NCBI RefSeq assembly: GCF_001583695.1
Contig: NZ_LOBC01000028.1
Location: forward strand, 372,001-436,000
Origin: Bacillus wiedmannii
GTDB taxonomy: Bacteria > Bacillota > Bacilli > Bacillales > Bacillaceae_G
DNA: 64,000 nucleotides
Direction of reading: 5' to 3'
A program made the translations under genes and the position numbers. Below the pieces are notes generated by a model. It ran no database searches, was not told where the DNA came from, and saw only the letters and a program-made list of their open reading frames with translations. Shown here one piece after another: positions 39,667-50,357 of this stretch (positions are counted from its first letter, which is position 1; each line of letters starts with the position of its first letter).

Positions 39667-40470
39667 TTATACAATTTTCTTCCGTATCGAACTTGAAATA
39701 AAATCAATGATAATTACCATTAAAATAATACCCAATAAAATAATCCCCACACGAGACCAATTGCGTGAACTCAGTGCAAAAATTAGAGGCGTACCAATCC
39801 CACCTGCTCCAATAACACCTAAAATAGCAGCGGATCGTACATTAATTTCGAACCTGTATAACGTATACGATAGAAAATCCGGTAATACTTGTGGCAATAC
39901 TGCATACCAAAGTATTTGAAAGCGATTCGCACCTGTAGCTATTAACGCTTCCGTCGGTCCTTTATCTATATTTTCAATTCCTTCTGAATATAATTTCCCT
40001 AACATTCCGATAGAGTGTAATCCTAAAGCTAGAACTCCGGCAAAGGAACCTGGTCCAACAGCTTTTATAAATAAAAGAGCCATAACTAATTCAGGAAATG
40101 TACGAACAAAACTAAGTACAAATTTCCCAGTTCCTGCCGTTAATTTTCCACTGCTCATATTCGTTGCCGCCCAAAAAGCGAATGGAACAGATAAAAAGGC
40201 AGAAATAAATGTACCTAATATCGCAATTGCCAACGTATCAATTAAGCCATGTAATAAATCTTCACCATCTGGCAAAGATACATACGACCAATCTGGATTC
40301 AATACACCTGTCATAATTGCTTTTGTAATTTCTCCTGCCGTATCCTTTATTCCCTCTAGCGGGACTCCTGAAAAAGCCCATACATAAACAAATGCAAGTG
40401 CTATAAAAATAAACCAGCGATACACACTCGGTTTCTTCGGTTTTGGTACAATTATCGTCGTTTTACTCAT
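39667..40470 (-). CDS. phnE: Phosphonate-type ABC transporter permease 2
   Basis: 267 residues, six hydrophobic helices. The inner-membrane EAA loop EALIATGANRFQILWYAVLPQVLPDF couples it to the ATPase, and FEINVRSAAILGVIGAGGIG marks the PhnE family. It overlaps the first permease gene by 1 bp. Last gene of the operon. Confidence 0.87.
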   Translation of the reverse strand: MSKTTIIVPKPKKPSVYRWFIFIALAFVYVWAFSGVPLEGIKDTAGEITKAIMTGVLNPDWSYVSLPDGEDLLHGLIDTLAIAILGTFISAFLSVPFAFWAATNMSSGKLTAGTGKFVLSFVRTFPELVMALLFIKAVGPGSFAGVLALGLHSIGMLGKLYSEGIENIDKGPTEALIATGANRFQILWYAVLPQVLPDFLSYTLYRFEINVRSAAILGVIGAGGIGTPLIFALSSRNWSRVGIILLGIILMVIIIDFISSSIRKKIV

Positions 40471-41264
40471 TATAATTTCTCCCGCAACAATGTACTTACA
40501 TAATCAATTAACAATACAACAACAAGAGTATAAATAATAATAGATGCAGTTTGTTGATATTGTAAAAATCCAAGTGTACGGTCATAATACAACCCAATAC
40601 CACCCGCTCCTACTAAACCTAAAACAGCTGCTGCACGTACGTTCACCTCAAATGTATAAAGAACATAGGAGACAAAATGTGCTTTCACTTGCGGAATTAC
40701 CCCATACACAATCCATTGCACTTTATTTGCTCCTACTGCTGTCATCGCCTCTAATGGACCTGGATCAATCGATTCCATTGACTCATACAACAATTTCGCC
40801 ACGAGCCCAATTGAGAAAAAAGTAAGAGCTAAAATACCTGGAAGTGGTCCTATTCCAAAAATAGCTACAAAAATTGCCGCTAATAATAAATCTGGTATCG
40901 TTCGGATAAAATTTAAAACCAATCGAGCTGGACCGTACAAAAATGTACTAGTAAACACATTACTTGCCGCAAATAGTGCCAGTGGAATAGCTAAAATCGC
41001 TCCTAAAGTCGTCCCAATAATCGCCATACGTATTGTATCTAACATCGCTGTTGTAATAACTTGAAAATAACTCCAATCAGGCGGCACCATCTCTTTTAAC
41101 AAATCAATCATATTAGGAAAACCAACTACTAGTTTTGAAAATGATGCGTCGACCTGTACACTACTTCCCCACAACAGTAAAATGACTAGAATAGCCGTTA
41201 ACATATGTTTCAACTTACTCGGCGGCTTCGGTATCGATTTTGAATATATCGTCGCGTCATTCAT
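40470..41264 (-). CDS. phnE: Phosphonate-type ABC transporter permease 1
   Basis: 264 residues of the same family as the following gene, with the EAA loop [26 protein letters not shown] and [20 protein letters not shown]. Two distinct permeases form the membrane pair. It overlaps the ATPase gene by 4 bp. Confidence 0.87.
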   Translation of the reverse strand: MNDATIYSKSIPKPPSKLKHMLTAILVILLLWGSSVQVDASFSKLVVGFPNMIDLLKEMVPPDWSYFQVITTAMLDTIRMAIIGTTLGAILAIPLALFAASNVFTSTFLYGPARLVLNFIRTIPDLLLAAIFVAIFGIGPLPGILALTFFSIGLVAKLLYESMESIDPGPLEAMTAVGANKVQWIVYGVIPQVKAHFVSYVLYTFEVNVRAAAVLGLVGAGGIGLYYDRTLGFLQYQQTASIIIYTLVVVLLIDYVSTLLREKL

Positions 41265-42034
41265 TTAACTGCCACCTCTAATAATTCACTTTTCTGCGCT
41301 ACGTCTCCATAAATTTCAGCAAATTTTTCATCCGTTGCCTCTTCTACTGAACCATCAAAAACAATTTCGCCTGCATGTAATCCAATAATGCGTGTCGCAT
41401 ATTGCCTAGCTAAATCAATAGAATGTAAGTTTACAATTGTTGTAATCCCAAAATCTTCATTAATTTTTTTCAAATCATCTAATACTTGCTTTGTTGTTAG
41501 CGGATCTAACGACGCAACAGGTTCATCTGCCAATATGATTTTTGCTTCTTGCGCCAACGCTCTAGCAATCGATACACGTTGCTGTTGTCCTCCTGATAAT
41601 TCATCAGCTCGCGCATATGCTTTTTCTAAAATATTCACCCTTTTTAACGATTGAAAGGCAAGCTCCAAATCTTCTTTTGGAAATAGACCTAACGTTGTAC
41701 GAAAAGTCGAATGGTATCCAACACGCCCAGCTAATACATTCTTCAAAACCGTTGATCGTTTTACAAGGTTAAAACTTTGAAAAATCATACCAATATCCCG
41801 GCGCATGCGTCGTAATTCTTTTCCTTTCGCAGCAGTAATAGACTCACCTTCAATCAAGATTTCTCCTTCTGTAATCTCATGAAGGCGATTTACCGATCTA
41901 AGAAGTGTAGACTTTCCAGCCCCCGACAGCCCTACCATTACAACAAACTCACCTTTTTGAATGTTCAAGTTTATATTATTCAATCCTTTTGTACCATTCG
42001 GATACATTTTGGAAACATTTCGAAATTCTATCAC
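41261..42034 (-). CDS. phnC: Phosphonate-type ABC transporter ATP-binding protein
   Basis: 257 residues, PhnC family. Walker [10 protein letters not shown], signature [15 protein letters not shown] and Walker [14 protein letters not shown] are intact. It starts with GTG. A strong hairpin lies between it and phnD, which would lower its expression relative to the binding protein. Confidence 0.9.
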   Translation of the reverse strand: MIEFRNVSKMYPNGTKGLNNINLNIQKGEFVVMVGLSGAGKSTLLRSVNRLHEITEGEILIEGESITAAKGKELRRMRRDIGMIFQSFNLVKRSTVLKNVLAGRVGYHSTFRTTLGLFPKEDLELAFQSLKRVNILEKAYARADELSGGQQQRVSIARALAQEAKIILADEPVASLDPLTTKQVLDDLKKINEDFGITTIVNLHSIDLARQYATRIIGLHAGEIVFDGSVEEATDEKFAEIYGDVAQKSELLEVAVK

Positions 42035-42061
42035 ACATCTTACCTACCTTCTATGTATTCA

Positions 42062-42109
42062 AAATGGCAAACTAACTGGAAACATATGCCTTCCAGTTAG
42101 CTGCCATTT
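42062..42109 (-). terminator. Intercistronic hairpin between phnD and phnC
   Basis: AAATGGCAAACTAACTGGAA pairs with TTCCAGTTAGCTGCCATTT (a bulge and one mismatch). The T-tract after it is poor, which suits a partial terminator or an mRNA-stabilising stem for the binding-protein message. Confidence 0.75.
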
Positions 42110-42118
42110 CCATATGTA

Positions 42119-43057
42119 TTATTGCGTTTTTACTTTCTTTCCATATTCACGAACGATATCAAATTTACTATCATCAGATTTAACATATCCTTCATGTGAA
42201 TATACTTCTTTAATGATTTTGTGACCTTCCTCATTCTTTCCTATTTCAATGAAAGCGTCCTGTAATTTCTTACTCCACTCTGCATCTAAATCAGAACGTA
42301 CCGAAATCGTATCATTTGGAATTTTTTCCGTAAATTTCACTATTTTCGTTTGATCGAATATATTCGGATAATCTTTTTTCACAATATTACGAGCATCTTG
42401 GAATACAACAGATGCATCTACATCACCATTTAAAAGAGCAATCAGCGACTGATCGTGACCTTTTAATGTAACAGGTTTCACATCCTTTAGTGGATCAATT
42501 CCCTCTTTTAACAATACAGCCGCAGGCCATACATACCCCGCTGATGACGTTACATCTTGATAACCAATTTTTTTACCTTTTAAATCTTTTACACTGTTAA
42601 TATTTGAATTTTTCTTAACTACAAACTCAGATTTATAAAAGTCTACTAAATCCTTTGTAGGAGCTCCCGTTTCATCATCTACTCCAAAACGTTGTGCTTG
42701 TAAAATTACGTTTGCAGCCTTTTTCTCATGCGCTAGCACATACGCTGTTGGAGGTAAAAACCCTACATCTACTTGCTTAGACGCCATCGCTTCTACAATT
42801 GTATTGTAATTCGTTGAAATGCTAACTTTTACCGGAATATTTAATTTATCACTTAATAACTTTTCCAATGGTTTTGCCTTTGCCTCTAACGTATCTGCAT
42901 TTTGAGAAGGAACAAATTGAACATTTAAAGTCTTCGGTACATAACCTTTTTTCGTATCTTCAGTTTTACTTGCACTTGATTCTTTCGTTCCACAACCACT
43001 TAATAATCCCGCCGCTAGTACAACTGTCGTACTCATTGCAAAAACTTTTTTCAACAT
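42119..43057 (-). CDS. phnD: Phosphonate-type substrate-binding lipoprotein
   Basis: 312 residues from the ATG at 43057 (GGAGG upstream). Lipoprotein signal with the lipobox LLSGC, so it is anchored outside the membrane. The mature part is a PhnD-type periplasmic-binding fold (VQFVPSQNADTLEAKAKPLEKLLS, QVDVGFLPPTAYVLA, YQDVTSSAGYVWPAAVL). The family binds phosphonates, phosphite or related phosphorus compounds; no C-P lyase or phosphonatase gene is near, so the exact ligand is open. Confidence 0.9.
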   Translation of the reverse strand: MLKKVFAMSTTVVLAAGLLSGCGTKESSASKTEDTKKGYVPKTLNVQFVPSQNADTLEAKAKPLEKLLSDKLNIPVKVSISTNYNTIVEAMASKQVDVGFLPPTAYVLAHEKKAANVILQAQRFGVDDETGAPTKDLVDFYKSEFVVKKNSNINSVKDLKGKKIGYQDVTSSAGYVWPAAVLLKEGIDPLKDVKPVTLKGHDQSLIALLNGDVDASVVFQDARNIVKKDYPNIFDQTKIVKFTEKIPNDTISVRSDLDAEWSKKLQDAFIEIGKNEEGHKIIKEVYSHEGYVKSDDSKFDIVREYGKKVKTQ

Positions 43058-43241
43058 ATTAATGCCTCCAATTTTGTTGTTATAAAATTGCCTTCCGTAA
43101 ACATGAAGAAATATATCACACATTTTCACGTACAATTGCTTATTTACAGAATCTTTACACATTCTATACATTCTCATTAAAATTCTCTTCATATATTTGA
43201 TATGCTTAATTAGTAGATAACAATAGAAAAGGTGAATGATA

Positions 43242-44825
43242 TTGAATCCAAATCAAATTGTAACTTTAAACATTTTATTAACAAGTGATATACATGGCAC
43301 TGTTTATCCAATTCACTACCAAGATAACTCCCAAGCTGAAATTGGTTTAGCCAAAATTTCTACTCTTATAAAAAAAGAACGTTCCCAAAATAGAAACGTT
43401 CTTTTAATTGATAACGGTGACTTCATACAAGGAACACCCTTCACTTATCATTACGCTATATACGAAGAAGATAAGAAAAATCCAATGTCTTTATTAGCGA
43501 ACTATTTACGTTATGATGCTGCAGTTATTGGGAATCATGAATTTAATTATGGAATGGACATATTAAATAATGCTATTTCTACTGCAAACTTTCCGTATCT
43601 ATCAGCAAATATTTTAGATAAAAACAGAAAAGAACCTTATTTCGGGAAACCATATATAATAAAACATATTGAATCAAATATAAAAATTGCTATTTTAGGG
43701 ATGACAACGCATTACATTCCCAATTGGGAACAACCCCATCACATTCAAGATTTACAATTTGAAGATGCATTAGAAACAACAAAAAGATGGGTTTCTTACA
43801 TTCGCGAACACGAGAAACCAGATTTATTAGTCGTAGCCTACCATGGGGGATTTGAACGCGATTTACAAACTGGGGTACCGACTGAAGTTTTAACAGGTGA
43901 AAACCAAGGATATGCAATGTGCCATGAAATTGAAGGTATAGACATTTTACTAACAGGACACCAACACCGGGAAATCGCTCACACCGTAATGAATGGTGTA
44001 ACAATTTTACAGATTGGATGCAATGGACACTCCGTTGGAAAAGTAACAGTAACATTCGAAAAAACAGAAAAAAAATGGAAAAAAAAAGAGAGTTATTCAC
44101 AATTATTGCCCGTACAAGGAATTGAGGCTGACCAAGATATTCTTTCCTTGGTTGCCGATTATGAAGAAAAAACACAAAATTGGCTCGATCAACCTATTGG
44201 AGTAATCTATGGGGACATGCAAATTTCAGATGCTATGCAAACTCGTTTGCAAGACCATCCTTTTATTGAATTCATAAATAAAATACAGATGGATATAGCT
44301 AATGTTTCCATTTCTTGTACAAGCTTATTCCATAATACATCTCCAGGTTTCCCTAATCGCGTAACAATGCGTGACATCGTTTCTAATTATATTTATCCAA
44401 ATACATTAAAAGTAATTAGAATAACTGGAGCGGATATAAAAGATGCCCTTGAACTCTCTGCTTCTTATTTCATATTAAAAGCAAATGGAACTATCATCGT
44501 AAACCCTACCTACATAGAACCAAAGCCGCAATACTATAATTACGATATGTGGGAAGGAATTTCGTACGTATTAAACATTTCCAAACCAATTGGCGAGAGA
44601 GTAGAATCCTTACAGTATAAAGGCGCTCCACTTCATATGAATGAAGAATATGACGTCGTTATGAATAATTATCGCGCAAGTGGCGGAGGGAACTTCTTTA
44701 TGTTTCAAAATAAGCCCGTAATAAAAGACATACCAACAGATATGTCTGAACTTATCGCTAACTATATATTGAAGCACAAAAATATAGAAGCAACAGTCAA
44801 TAACAACTGGAAAGTTATTAAATAA
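43242..44825 (+). CDS. 5'-nucleotidase/2',3'-cyclic phosphodiesterase-like metallophosphatase
   Basis: 527 residues. The N-terminal calcineurin-like phosphoesterase has SDIHG, DNGDFIQG, GNHEFNYG and GHQHR metal motifs; the C-terminal 5'-nucleotidase domain has SASYFILKANGT and NYRASGGGNFF for the base-binding part. There is no signal peptide, so it acts in the cytosol, unlike surface UshA/YfkN. A TTG start at 43242 has AAGGTG 7 nt upstream; ATG 43236 is too close to it. It is divergent from phnD, which suggests a link to phosphorus supply. Confidence 0.85.
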   Translation: MNPNQIVTLNILLTSDIHGTVYPIHYQDNSQAEIGLAKISTLIKKERSQNRNVLLIDNGDFIQGTPFTYHYAIYEEDKKNPMSLLANYLRYDAAVIGNHEFNYGMDILNNAISTANFPYLSANILDKNRKEPYFGKPYIIKHIESNIKIAILGMTTHYIPNWEQPHHIQDLQFEDALETTKRWVSYIREHEKPDLLVVAYHGGFERDLQTGVPTEVLTGENQGYAMCHEIEGIDILLTGHQHREIAHTVMNGVTILQIGCNGHSVGKVTVTFEKTEKKWKKKESYSQLLPVQGIEADQDILSLVADYEEKTQNWLDQPIGVIYGDMQISDAMQTRLQDHPFIEFINKIQMDIANVSISCTSLFHNTSPGFPNRVTMRDIVSNYIYPNTLKVIRITGADIKDALELSASYFILKANGTIIVNPTYIEPKPQYYNYDMWEGISYVLNISKPIGERVESLQYKGAPLHMNEEYDVVMNNYRASGGGNFFMFQNKPVIKDIPTDMSELIANYILKHKNIEATVNNNWKVIK

Positions 44826-44841
44826 CGGATATAATAAATAA

Positions 44842-44864
44842 AAAAGATGGGCTTCGCCCATCTT

Positions 44865-44866
<2 letters not shown>
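44842..44866. terminator. Bidirectional terminator
   Basis: AAAAGATGGGC-TTC-GCCCATCTTTT between the convergent 5'-nucleotidase and ynzC genes. Confidence 0.9.
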
Positions 44867-45122
<256 letters not shown>

Positions 45123-45149
45123 TCAAAACTGATTATTATCATACAATAG

Positions 45150-45836
<687 letters not shown>

Positions 45837-45866
45837 TTATAGTGTATCATAAATTCGTCTTTCGTT

Positions 45867-45880
45867 CGAACTTATGTTTG
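45867..45880. promoter_or_regulatory. LexA (SOS) box shared by lexA and yneB
   Basis: CGAACTTATGTTTG fits the Bacillus SOS consensus CGAACRNRYGTTYC with two or three mismatches. It lies between the divergent genes and touches the lexA -35 element. Confidence 0.8.
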
Positions 45881-45906
45881 TAGAATGTTTTTTCGCATGT
45901 TATACT
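45878..45906 (+). promoter_or_regulatory. lexA promoter
   Basis: TTGTAG (45878-45883), 17 bp, TATACT (45901-45906). The -35 element overlaps the SOS box, giving autorepression. Confidence 0.65.
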
Positions 45907-45947
45907 TATTAATAAGAAAAATGAAAGAAAACGAGGTGTTAGAAAAC

Positions 45948-46568
45948 ATGGAAAAGTTAACGAAACGCCAGCAAGACATTCTCGACTTTATTAAGCTAAA
46001 AGTACAAGAAAAAGGATATCCACCTTCCGTACGTGAAATCGGTCAAGCAGTCGGCCTCGCTTCTAGTTCTACAGTGCACGGACATTTATCACGACTAGAA
46101 GAAAAAGGATATATTCGACGCGATCCAACAAAACCACGAGCAATTGAAATTTTAGGTGACAACCGAATGGATACAGAGACACAATCTGTTATTCAAGTTC
46201 CAATTGTCGGAAAAGTTACTGCTGGATTACCGATTACAGCAGTTGAAAGTGTAGAAGATCACTTCCCACTTCCAGCTAGCATTGTTGCTGGAGCAGACCA
46301 AGTGTTTATGTTACGTATTTCTGGAGATAGTATGATTGAAGCTGGTATTTTCGATGGAGATTTAGTTGTTGTTCGCCAACAACAGTCTGCATACAACGGT
46401 GAAATTGTAGTCGCTTTAACAGAAGATAACGAAGCAACTGTTAAACGTTTCTATAAAGAAAAAGACCATTTCCGTCTACAACCGGAAAACTCTTCATTAG
46501 AACCTATTATTTTAAAACAAGTATCAGTTATCGGAAAAGTAATTGGCGTATATCGTGATTTACATTAA
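45948..46568 (+). CDS. lexA: SOS repressor LexA
   Basis: 206 residues. Winged helix at 1-65 ([41 protein letters not shown]). The self-cleavage Ala-Gly is in VTAGLP, the Ser nucleophile in GDSMIEAG and the Lys in the [11 protein letters not shown] strand. Full length with the ATG at 45948 after GAGGTG. Its box lies upstream, and a second candidate box lies before the gene at 17028. Confidence 0.96.
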   Translation: MEKLTKRQQDILDFIKLKVQEKGYPPSVREIGQAVGLASSSTVHGHLSRLEEKGYIRRDPTKPRAIEILGDNRMDTETQSVIQVPIVGKVTAGLPITAVESVEDHFPLPASIVAGADQVFMLRISGDSMIEAGIFDGDLVVVRQQQSAYNGEIVVALTEDNEATVKRFYKEKDHFRLQPENSSLEPIILKQVSVIGKVIGVYRDLH

Positions 46569-46576
46569 GAATAATA

Positions 46577-46622
46577 AAAGAAGATAATTACCTTATTTAT
46601 ATACGGTAATTATCTTCTTTTT
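46577..46622. terminator. Terminator after lexA
   Basis: AAAGAAGATAATTACC pairs perfectly with GGTAATTATCTTCTTT around 12 nt. Confidence 0.85.
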
Positions 46623-46655
46623 TGTATTTTGATAGATTTTCATACATTCTATTTC

Positions 46656-47462
46656 TTATGAACGAGTTTCAATCGTCACATCGCCAGCAGCTGTTTTACC
46701 ACTAATCTTTTTACTACCATTGCCAATTGTTACATTTTTATTTTCTTCATTAAAAATCATTACTTCGCCAGCAGCGCTTTGCCCCGTTATAACTGCATCT
46801 TGTGGTTTTTCCAATAAAGTTATATCTACATCACCAGCAGTTGAACTTGCCTCTACGTCATATTTAGGATCATGATCCATAATATGCACTTCCCCACTAG
46901 CCGACTTCGCTGTTACTTTCCCTATTACTTTTTTAAAGTTCACCTCACCAGCTTTTGTAGATCCCTCCACACTCTTAGCTGTGACATGTTTCAAATCTAC
47001 TTCTCCAGCCATTGTTCCAACACTTACATGATCACTTTTCACATCACTTATTTCTATTTGTCCAGCGGATGAATTTACTTTTATCTCTTGGTAAGAACGT
47101 TCAGGCACGAGGAGAGTTATTGTAGACGTTTGAAATCTAAAATCGTAAAAAGAAAAATCAAATGAAGCACCTTTTTCTCTTTCCCCAATAATTTTTAATG
47201 TGTCACCATCTTCGTCAATACGAACCTCGTGTTTACGTACATCTCCTGATTGCTTTACATAAAAAGAAGAGTCGGGAGATTTTTGGACAACAATATCCCC
47301 AGCGTCTAACTTAACTTCTATATTTTTTAATGTTTCGTTTTTAATTACGTCTTCTTTATTTCCTTCTTCTGCAGTTTGCACTGCTTTTTCATATGTTTGT
47401 GAAATCCCTATTACTCCAATAATGATACAAGCGATAGCTACTAACAATATTTTCTTCATCAT
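46656..47462 (-). CDS. DUF4097 beta-repeat protein
   Basis: 268 residues with an N-terminal membrane anchor (5-22). The remainder is made of repeated strand motifs such as KTAAGDV, SSAGQI and STKAGEVNF, about 20 residues apart: the DUF4097/adhesin-like beta helix. Such proteins follow PadR and DUF1700 genes and are linked to envelope stress sensing. The second ATG (47459) has better spacing from GGGGAG. Outward orientation is likely. Confidence 0.85.
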   Translation of the reverse strand: MMKKILLVAIACIIIGVIGISQTYEKAVQTAEEGNKEDVIKNETLKNIEVKLDAGDIVVQKSPDSSFYVKQSGDVRKHEVRIDEDGDTLKIIGEREKGASFDFSFYDFRFQTSTITLLVPERSYQEIKVNSSAGQIEISDVKSDHVSVGTMAGEVDLKHVTAKSVEGSTKAGEVNFKKVIGKVTAKSASGEVHIMDHDPKYDVEASSTAGDVDITLLEKPQDAVITGQSAAGEVMIFNEENKNVTIGNGSKKISGKTAAGDVTIETRS

Positions 47463-48005
47463 CTACTCCCCTTTTATCATTTTGAAGTTCCATATTACAT
47501 AACGTACGCATAACTTTTTAAACCACTTCGTACTATAATAAGCGATAATACATAACAACAAACCTACTCCAACAAACGTTATACTAACGAATACATCCAA
47601 CCATATAAAAGTACCCATAAATACTTTTCCAATAACGAAAAATGGTGTCACTACACTAGCAATCCCACCGACCCAAAAAGAAAATATAAAAGCGATAATT
47701 GTAACTAACGGGCCTAACACAATAATGAAATTAAACAAACTAAGTCCAATCGCTGCCATGACAGCCCTTGTTATATTCGAAGTAGATGGGTCCTTTTTCA
47801 TTTCATCAAAGCGATACAAAGCAAGTAAGTCTTTGGCAATTACTTTCGGAGAGCCAAGGCCTTTTATTATTTCCGATTCGGTTTTCCCCTCTTCTTTCCC
47901 AAACTGAAAATGCTCTTCATAATCAAATAAAATATCTTTCCTCTCTTCTTCCGGTAACTTTCTAAGATGACTTGATAATTCTTTAAGAAACTGTTCTTTA
48001 CTCAT
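47463..48005 (-). CDS. DUF1700 membrane protein (HAAS signalling domain)
   Basis: 180 residues. The N-terminal helical part [31 protein letters not shown]...[15 protein letters not shown] is the HAAS/DUF1700 domain; several transmembrane helices follow. The start at 48005 is inside the end of the padR gene (8-bp overlap). It is thought to work with PadR-type regulators in sensing at the membrane. Confidence 0.87.
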   Translation of the reverse strand: MSKEQFLKELSSHLRKLPEEERKDILFDYEEHFQFGKEEGKTESEIIKGLGSPKVIAKDLLALYRFDEMKKDPSTSNITRAVMAAIGLSLFNFIIVLGPLVTIIAFIFSFWVGGIASVVTPFFVIGKVFMGTFIWLDVFVSITFVGVGLLLCIIAYYSTKWFKKLCVRYVIWNFKMIKGE

Positions 48006-48327
48006 CCCATTCCACCCCTTCAATAATTTCTTGTACGCCTTTTGCAAAATCACGCCACTCTGTTACTAACAAATTCAGTTGCGTTTCCCCTTGCTCAGTT
48101 AGTTGATAATATTTACGAGGCGGCCCCTCCGTAGATTCTTTCAAATACGTTTGAAAATACCCTTCTTTCGTTAAACGACGTAATAAAGGATACACTGACC
48201 CTTCCGATATTAAAAATTTATTTGAGATTTGCTGTACAAGTTCATAACCGTAACAATCTTTACGTTTCACAAGTGCCAAAACACACAGTTCTAACACACC
48301 TTTTTTAAACTGAACGTTCAAGGTCAA
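47998..48327 (-). CDS. PadR-family transcriptional regulator
   Basis: 109 residues. PadR winged helix: [68 protein letters not shown], and a C-terminal dimer helix. Probable autorepressor of this three-gene operon; a specific operator could not be fixed. Confidence 0.9.
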   Translation of the reverse strand: MTLNVQFKKGVLELCVLALVKRKDCYGYELVQQISNKFLISEGSVYPLLRRLTKEGYFQTYLKESTEGPPRKYYQLTEQGETQLNLLVTEWRDFAKGVQEIIEGVEWDE

Positions 48328-48450
48328 TCCCCCTTTCTCATTTCAGTACTGTTCAATACACGGTACCTGTCATATCCATAATATACCACTTAGTATTATT
48401 CATTGCAAGGTACTCATTTATATTTACTCCCTAAATGTAGAAAACGTACA

Positions 48451-48504
48451 AATAAAAGCCTGAATAATGTCCTGTTATAACTGGCCATCACTCAGGCTTT
48501 TATT
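48451..48504 (-). terminator. Long terminator hairpin of the lasso operon
   Basis: AATAAAAGCCTGA pairs with TCAGGCTTTTATT, and the loop holds a second imperfect palindrome centred on GTTATAAC. It lies 45 bp past the exporter stop codon. Confidence 0.8.
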
Positions 48505-48549
48505 CGATTCGAACTGTATGAATACAAAAATTCATTCACTCTTTCCTCT

Positions 48550-50346
48550 CTAAGAACCAACTTCCATTTGTGACCTTAACAAATTTCGAAATACACCTTT
48601 TCTCTCTTTAGCCAATTGATTAAATTCACCTTTTTGAACAATTTCACCTTTTCCTAAAACAATAACTTGATCTGCATTACGGATCGTAGATAAACGATGC
48701 GCAATAACAACAATAATCATCGTTCCTTTCAATCTTTCTATTGCTGATTGGATTTTCACCTCATTTTCAGTATCTAATGCGCTCGTAGCTTCATCTAATA
48801 CTAAAATGGATGGTTGTCTTAAAATAGCTCGAGCTAGTACAAGTCGTTGACGTTCACCACCTGAAAGTCTCACTCCACGATCTCCAATGAGAGTATCAAG
48901 CCCTTTTGGAAGCATTCGTACAAATTCAGCTGCCGTCGCAAAATCTAATGCAGTCCAGATTTGTTCTTCACTCGAATTCGGCTCAATCATCAATAAATTT
49001 TCTCTTATGCTTGCATTAAATAAAAAAGGATCTTGTGGCACATAACTAACAGCCCGTCTCAATGACAGTAAATTTTCACTTGTAAAAGGAGTTCCATCTA
49101 TTAACACTTGACCTTTTTCTGGTTGAATCAACCCCATTAAAACATCGATTAATGTACTCTTCCCAGCTCCCGAATGTCCCACAATGGCCGTCATACTATT
49201 GATTGGTATTTGTACATTAATATTTTGAAGCGCATACAAAGGCTCCTTCTTATTATACCGAAAATAAATATCCTTACATTCAATACCCTGTTCTATACAA
49301 ATCGGCTTTATATGTTTTTGCTGTATATCCTGCATTTCAATCGCTTCAATACATTCCCCTTGTAATTCCCATAATGACTTAAAAGCAGGAATGCTTGCCG
49401 CAAGCTGTTCTAAATTAGACTGAATTGTCATGAATCTTGGCCATAGTCTCGAAAAGATGAGAATGATTAATAGTAATTGGGTGGGCTGAGCTTTCAATAT
49501 ACTTACTGATAATAATATAAAAAATGCAATTAAAATAGCCATTGAAACTTTATAAAACAATTGAGAGTTCGATCTTATTCTCATATACTCCATTTGTTCG
49601 TTACTCATCTTTCCTGTTATAGTTTGTAACCATTCTAAACGTGATGCTTCCAAAGTATTACTCTTTATATCTTTAATTCCATTAAAATGATCTGTTATAC
49701 CAGAAAGATAGCCTTGTGCCAATTTTGAGGTCTTACCGCCTAGTATTCGTGCTTTTTTTATAAAAACACGAGAAGCTACCAAGAATAATAAGCCAAAGCC
49801 CAAAACAAATATCGTTATTTTGGGAGATAATAAAAACGCAATCCCCACCTGTATGAATGTAAACAGAATAGCAGCTAACAATTGTAAAATTAAATTAACC
49901 CCATAACTTACGCGAGCTAATTCTGTAGTTAATATATTTATTAGATTTGTTTTCCTTTTCTCTAAAAAAAAACTCCACTTCGCTTTTAGAATCATACTAT
50001 ATGTTTCTATTCTTAATTCTCTTACAAAAACTTGTTGTGTTCTCGCATCCCTTAAGGTTATGTTTCTTTGTAGTAGATTTTGACCTAACACTATTAGTAT
50101 ATATATACCTAAAATAGAAATTAGACTTGTCGTTTTAGGAAAATCCTGCAAAAACCTATAGACAGGTGCAATAAAAGTAGACTCCTCGCCTATATTAATT
50201 ACTCCAGTCATACTTATCATAGGAATTAATAAAATAATCCCTATCCCTTCAAGTAAACTTATTAAAACCATACCAAATAAATTCACATACAGTATTTTTC
50301 CCGCTGAAGAGTATAATTTTTTCATAAAATATATAATATGATTCAT
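48550..50346 (-). CDS. Lasso peptide ABC exporter (LasD-like)
   Basis: 598 residues, six-helix membrane domain (about 15-315) and ATPase with Walker A GHSGAGKST, signature LSGGERQRL, Walker B ILVLDEATSALD and AHRLS. Lasso clusters encode such an exporter for secretion and self-immunity. I place the start at ATG 50346, 7 nt after GGGGGG and 12 bp after the nucleotidyltransferase gene; the frame extends to 50397. Last gene of the operon. Confidence 0.85.
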   Translation of the reverse strand: MNHIIYFMKKLYSSAGKILYVNLFGMVLISLLEGIGIILLIPMISMTGVINIGEESTFIAPVYRFLQDFPKTTSLISILGIYILIVLGQNLLQRNITLRDARTQQVFVRELRIETYSMILKAKWSFFLEKRKTNLINILTTELARVSYGVNLILQLLAAILFTFIQVGIAFLLSPKITIFVLGFGLLFLVASRVFIKKARILGGKTSKLAQGYLSGITDHFNGIKDIKSNTLEASRLEWLQTITGKMSNEQMEYMRIRSNSQLFYKVSMAILIAFFILLSVSILKAQPTQLLLIILIFSRLWPRFMTIQSNLEQLAASIPAFKSLWELQGECIEAIEMQDIQQKHIKPICIEQGIECKDIYFRYNKKEPLYALQNINVQIPINSMTAIVGHSGAGKSTLIDVLMGLIQPEKGQVLIDGTPFTSENLLSLRRAVSYVPQDPFLFNASIRENLLMIEPNSSEEQIWTALDFATAAEFVRMLPKGLDTLIGDRGVRLSGGERQRLVLARAILRQPSILVLDEATSALDTENEVKIQSAIERLKGTMIIVVIAHRLSTIRNADQVIVLGKGEIVQKGEFNQLAKERKGVFRNLLRSQMEVGS

Positions 50347-50357
50347 CAATGTCCCCC

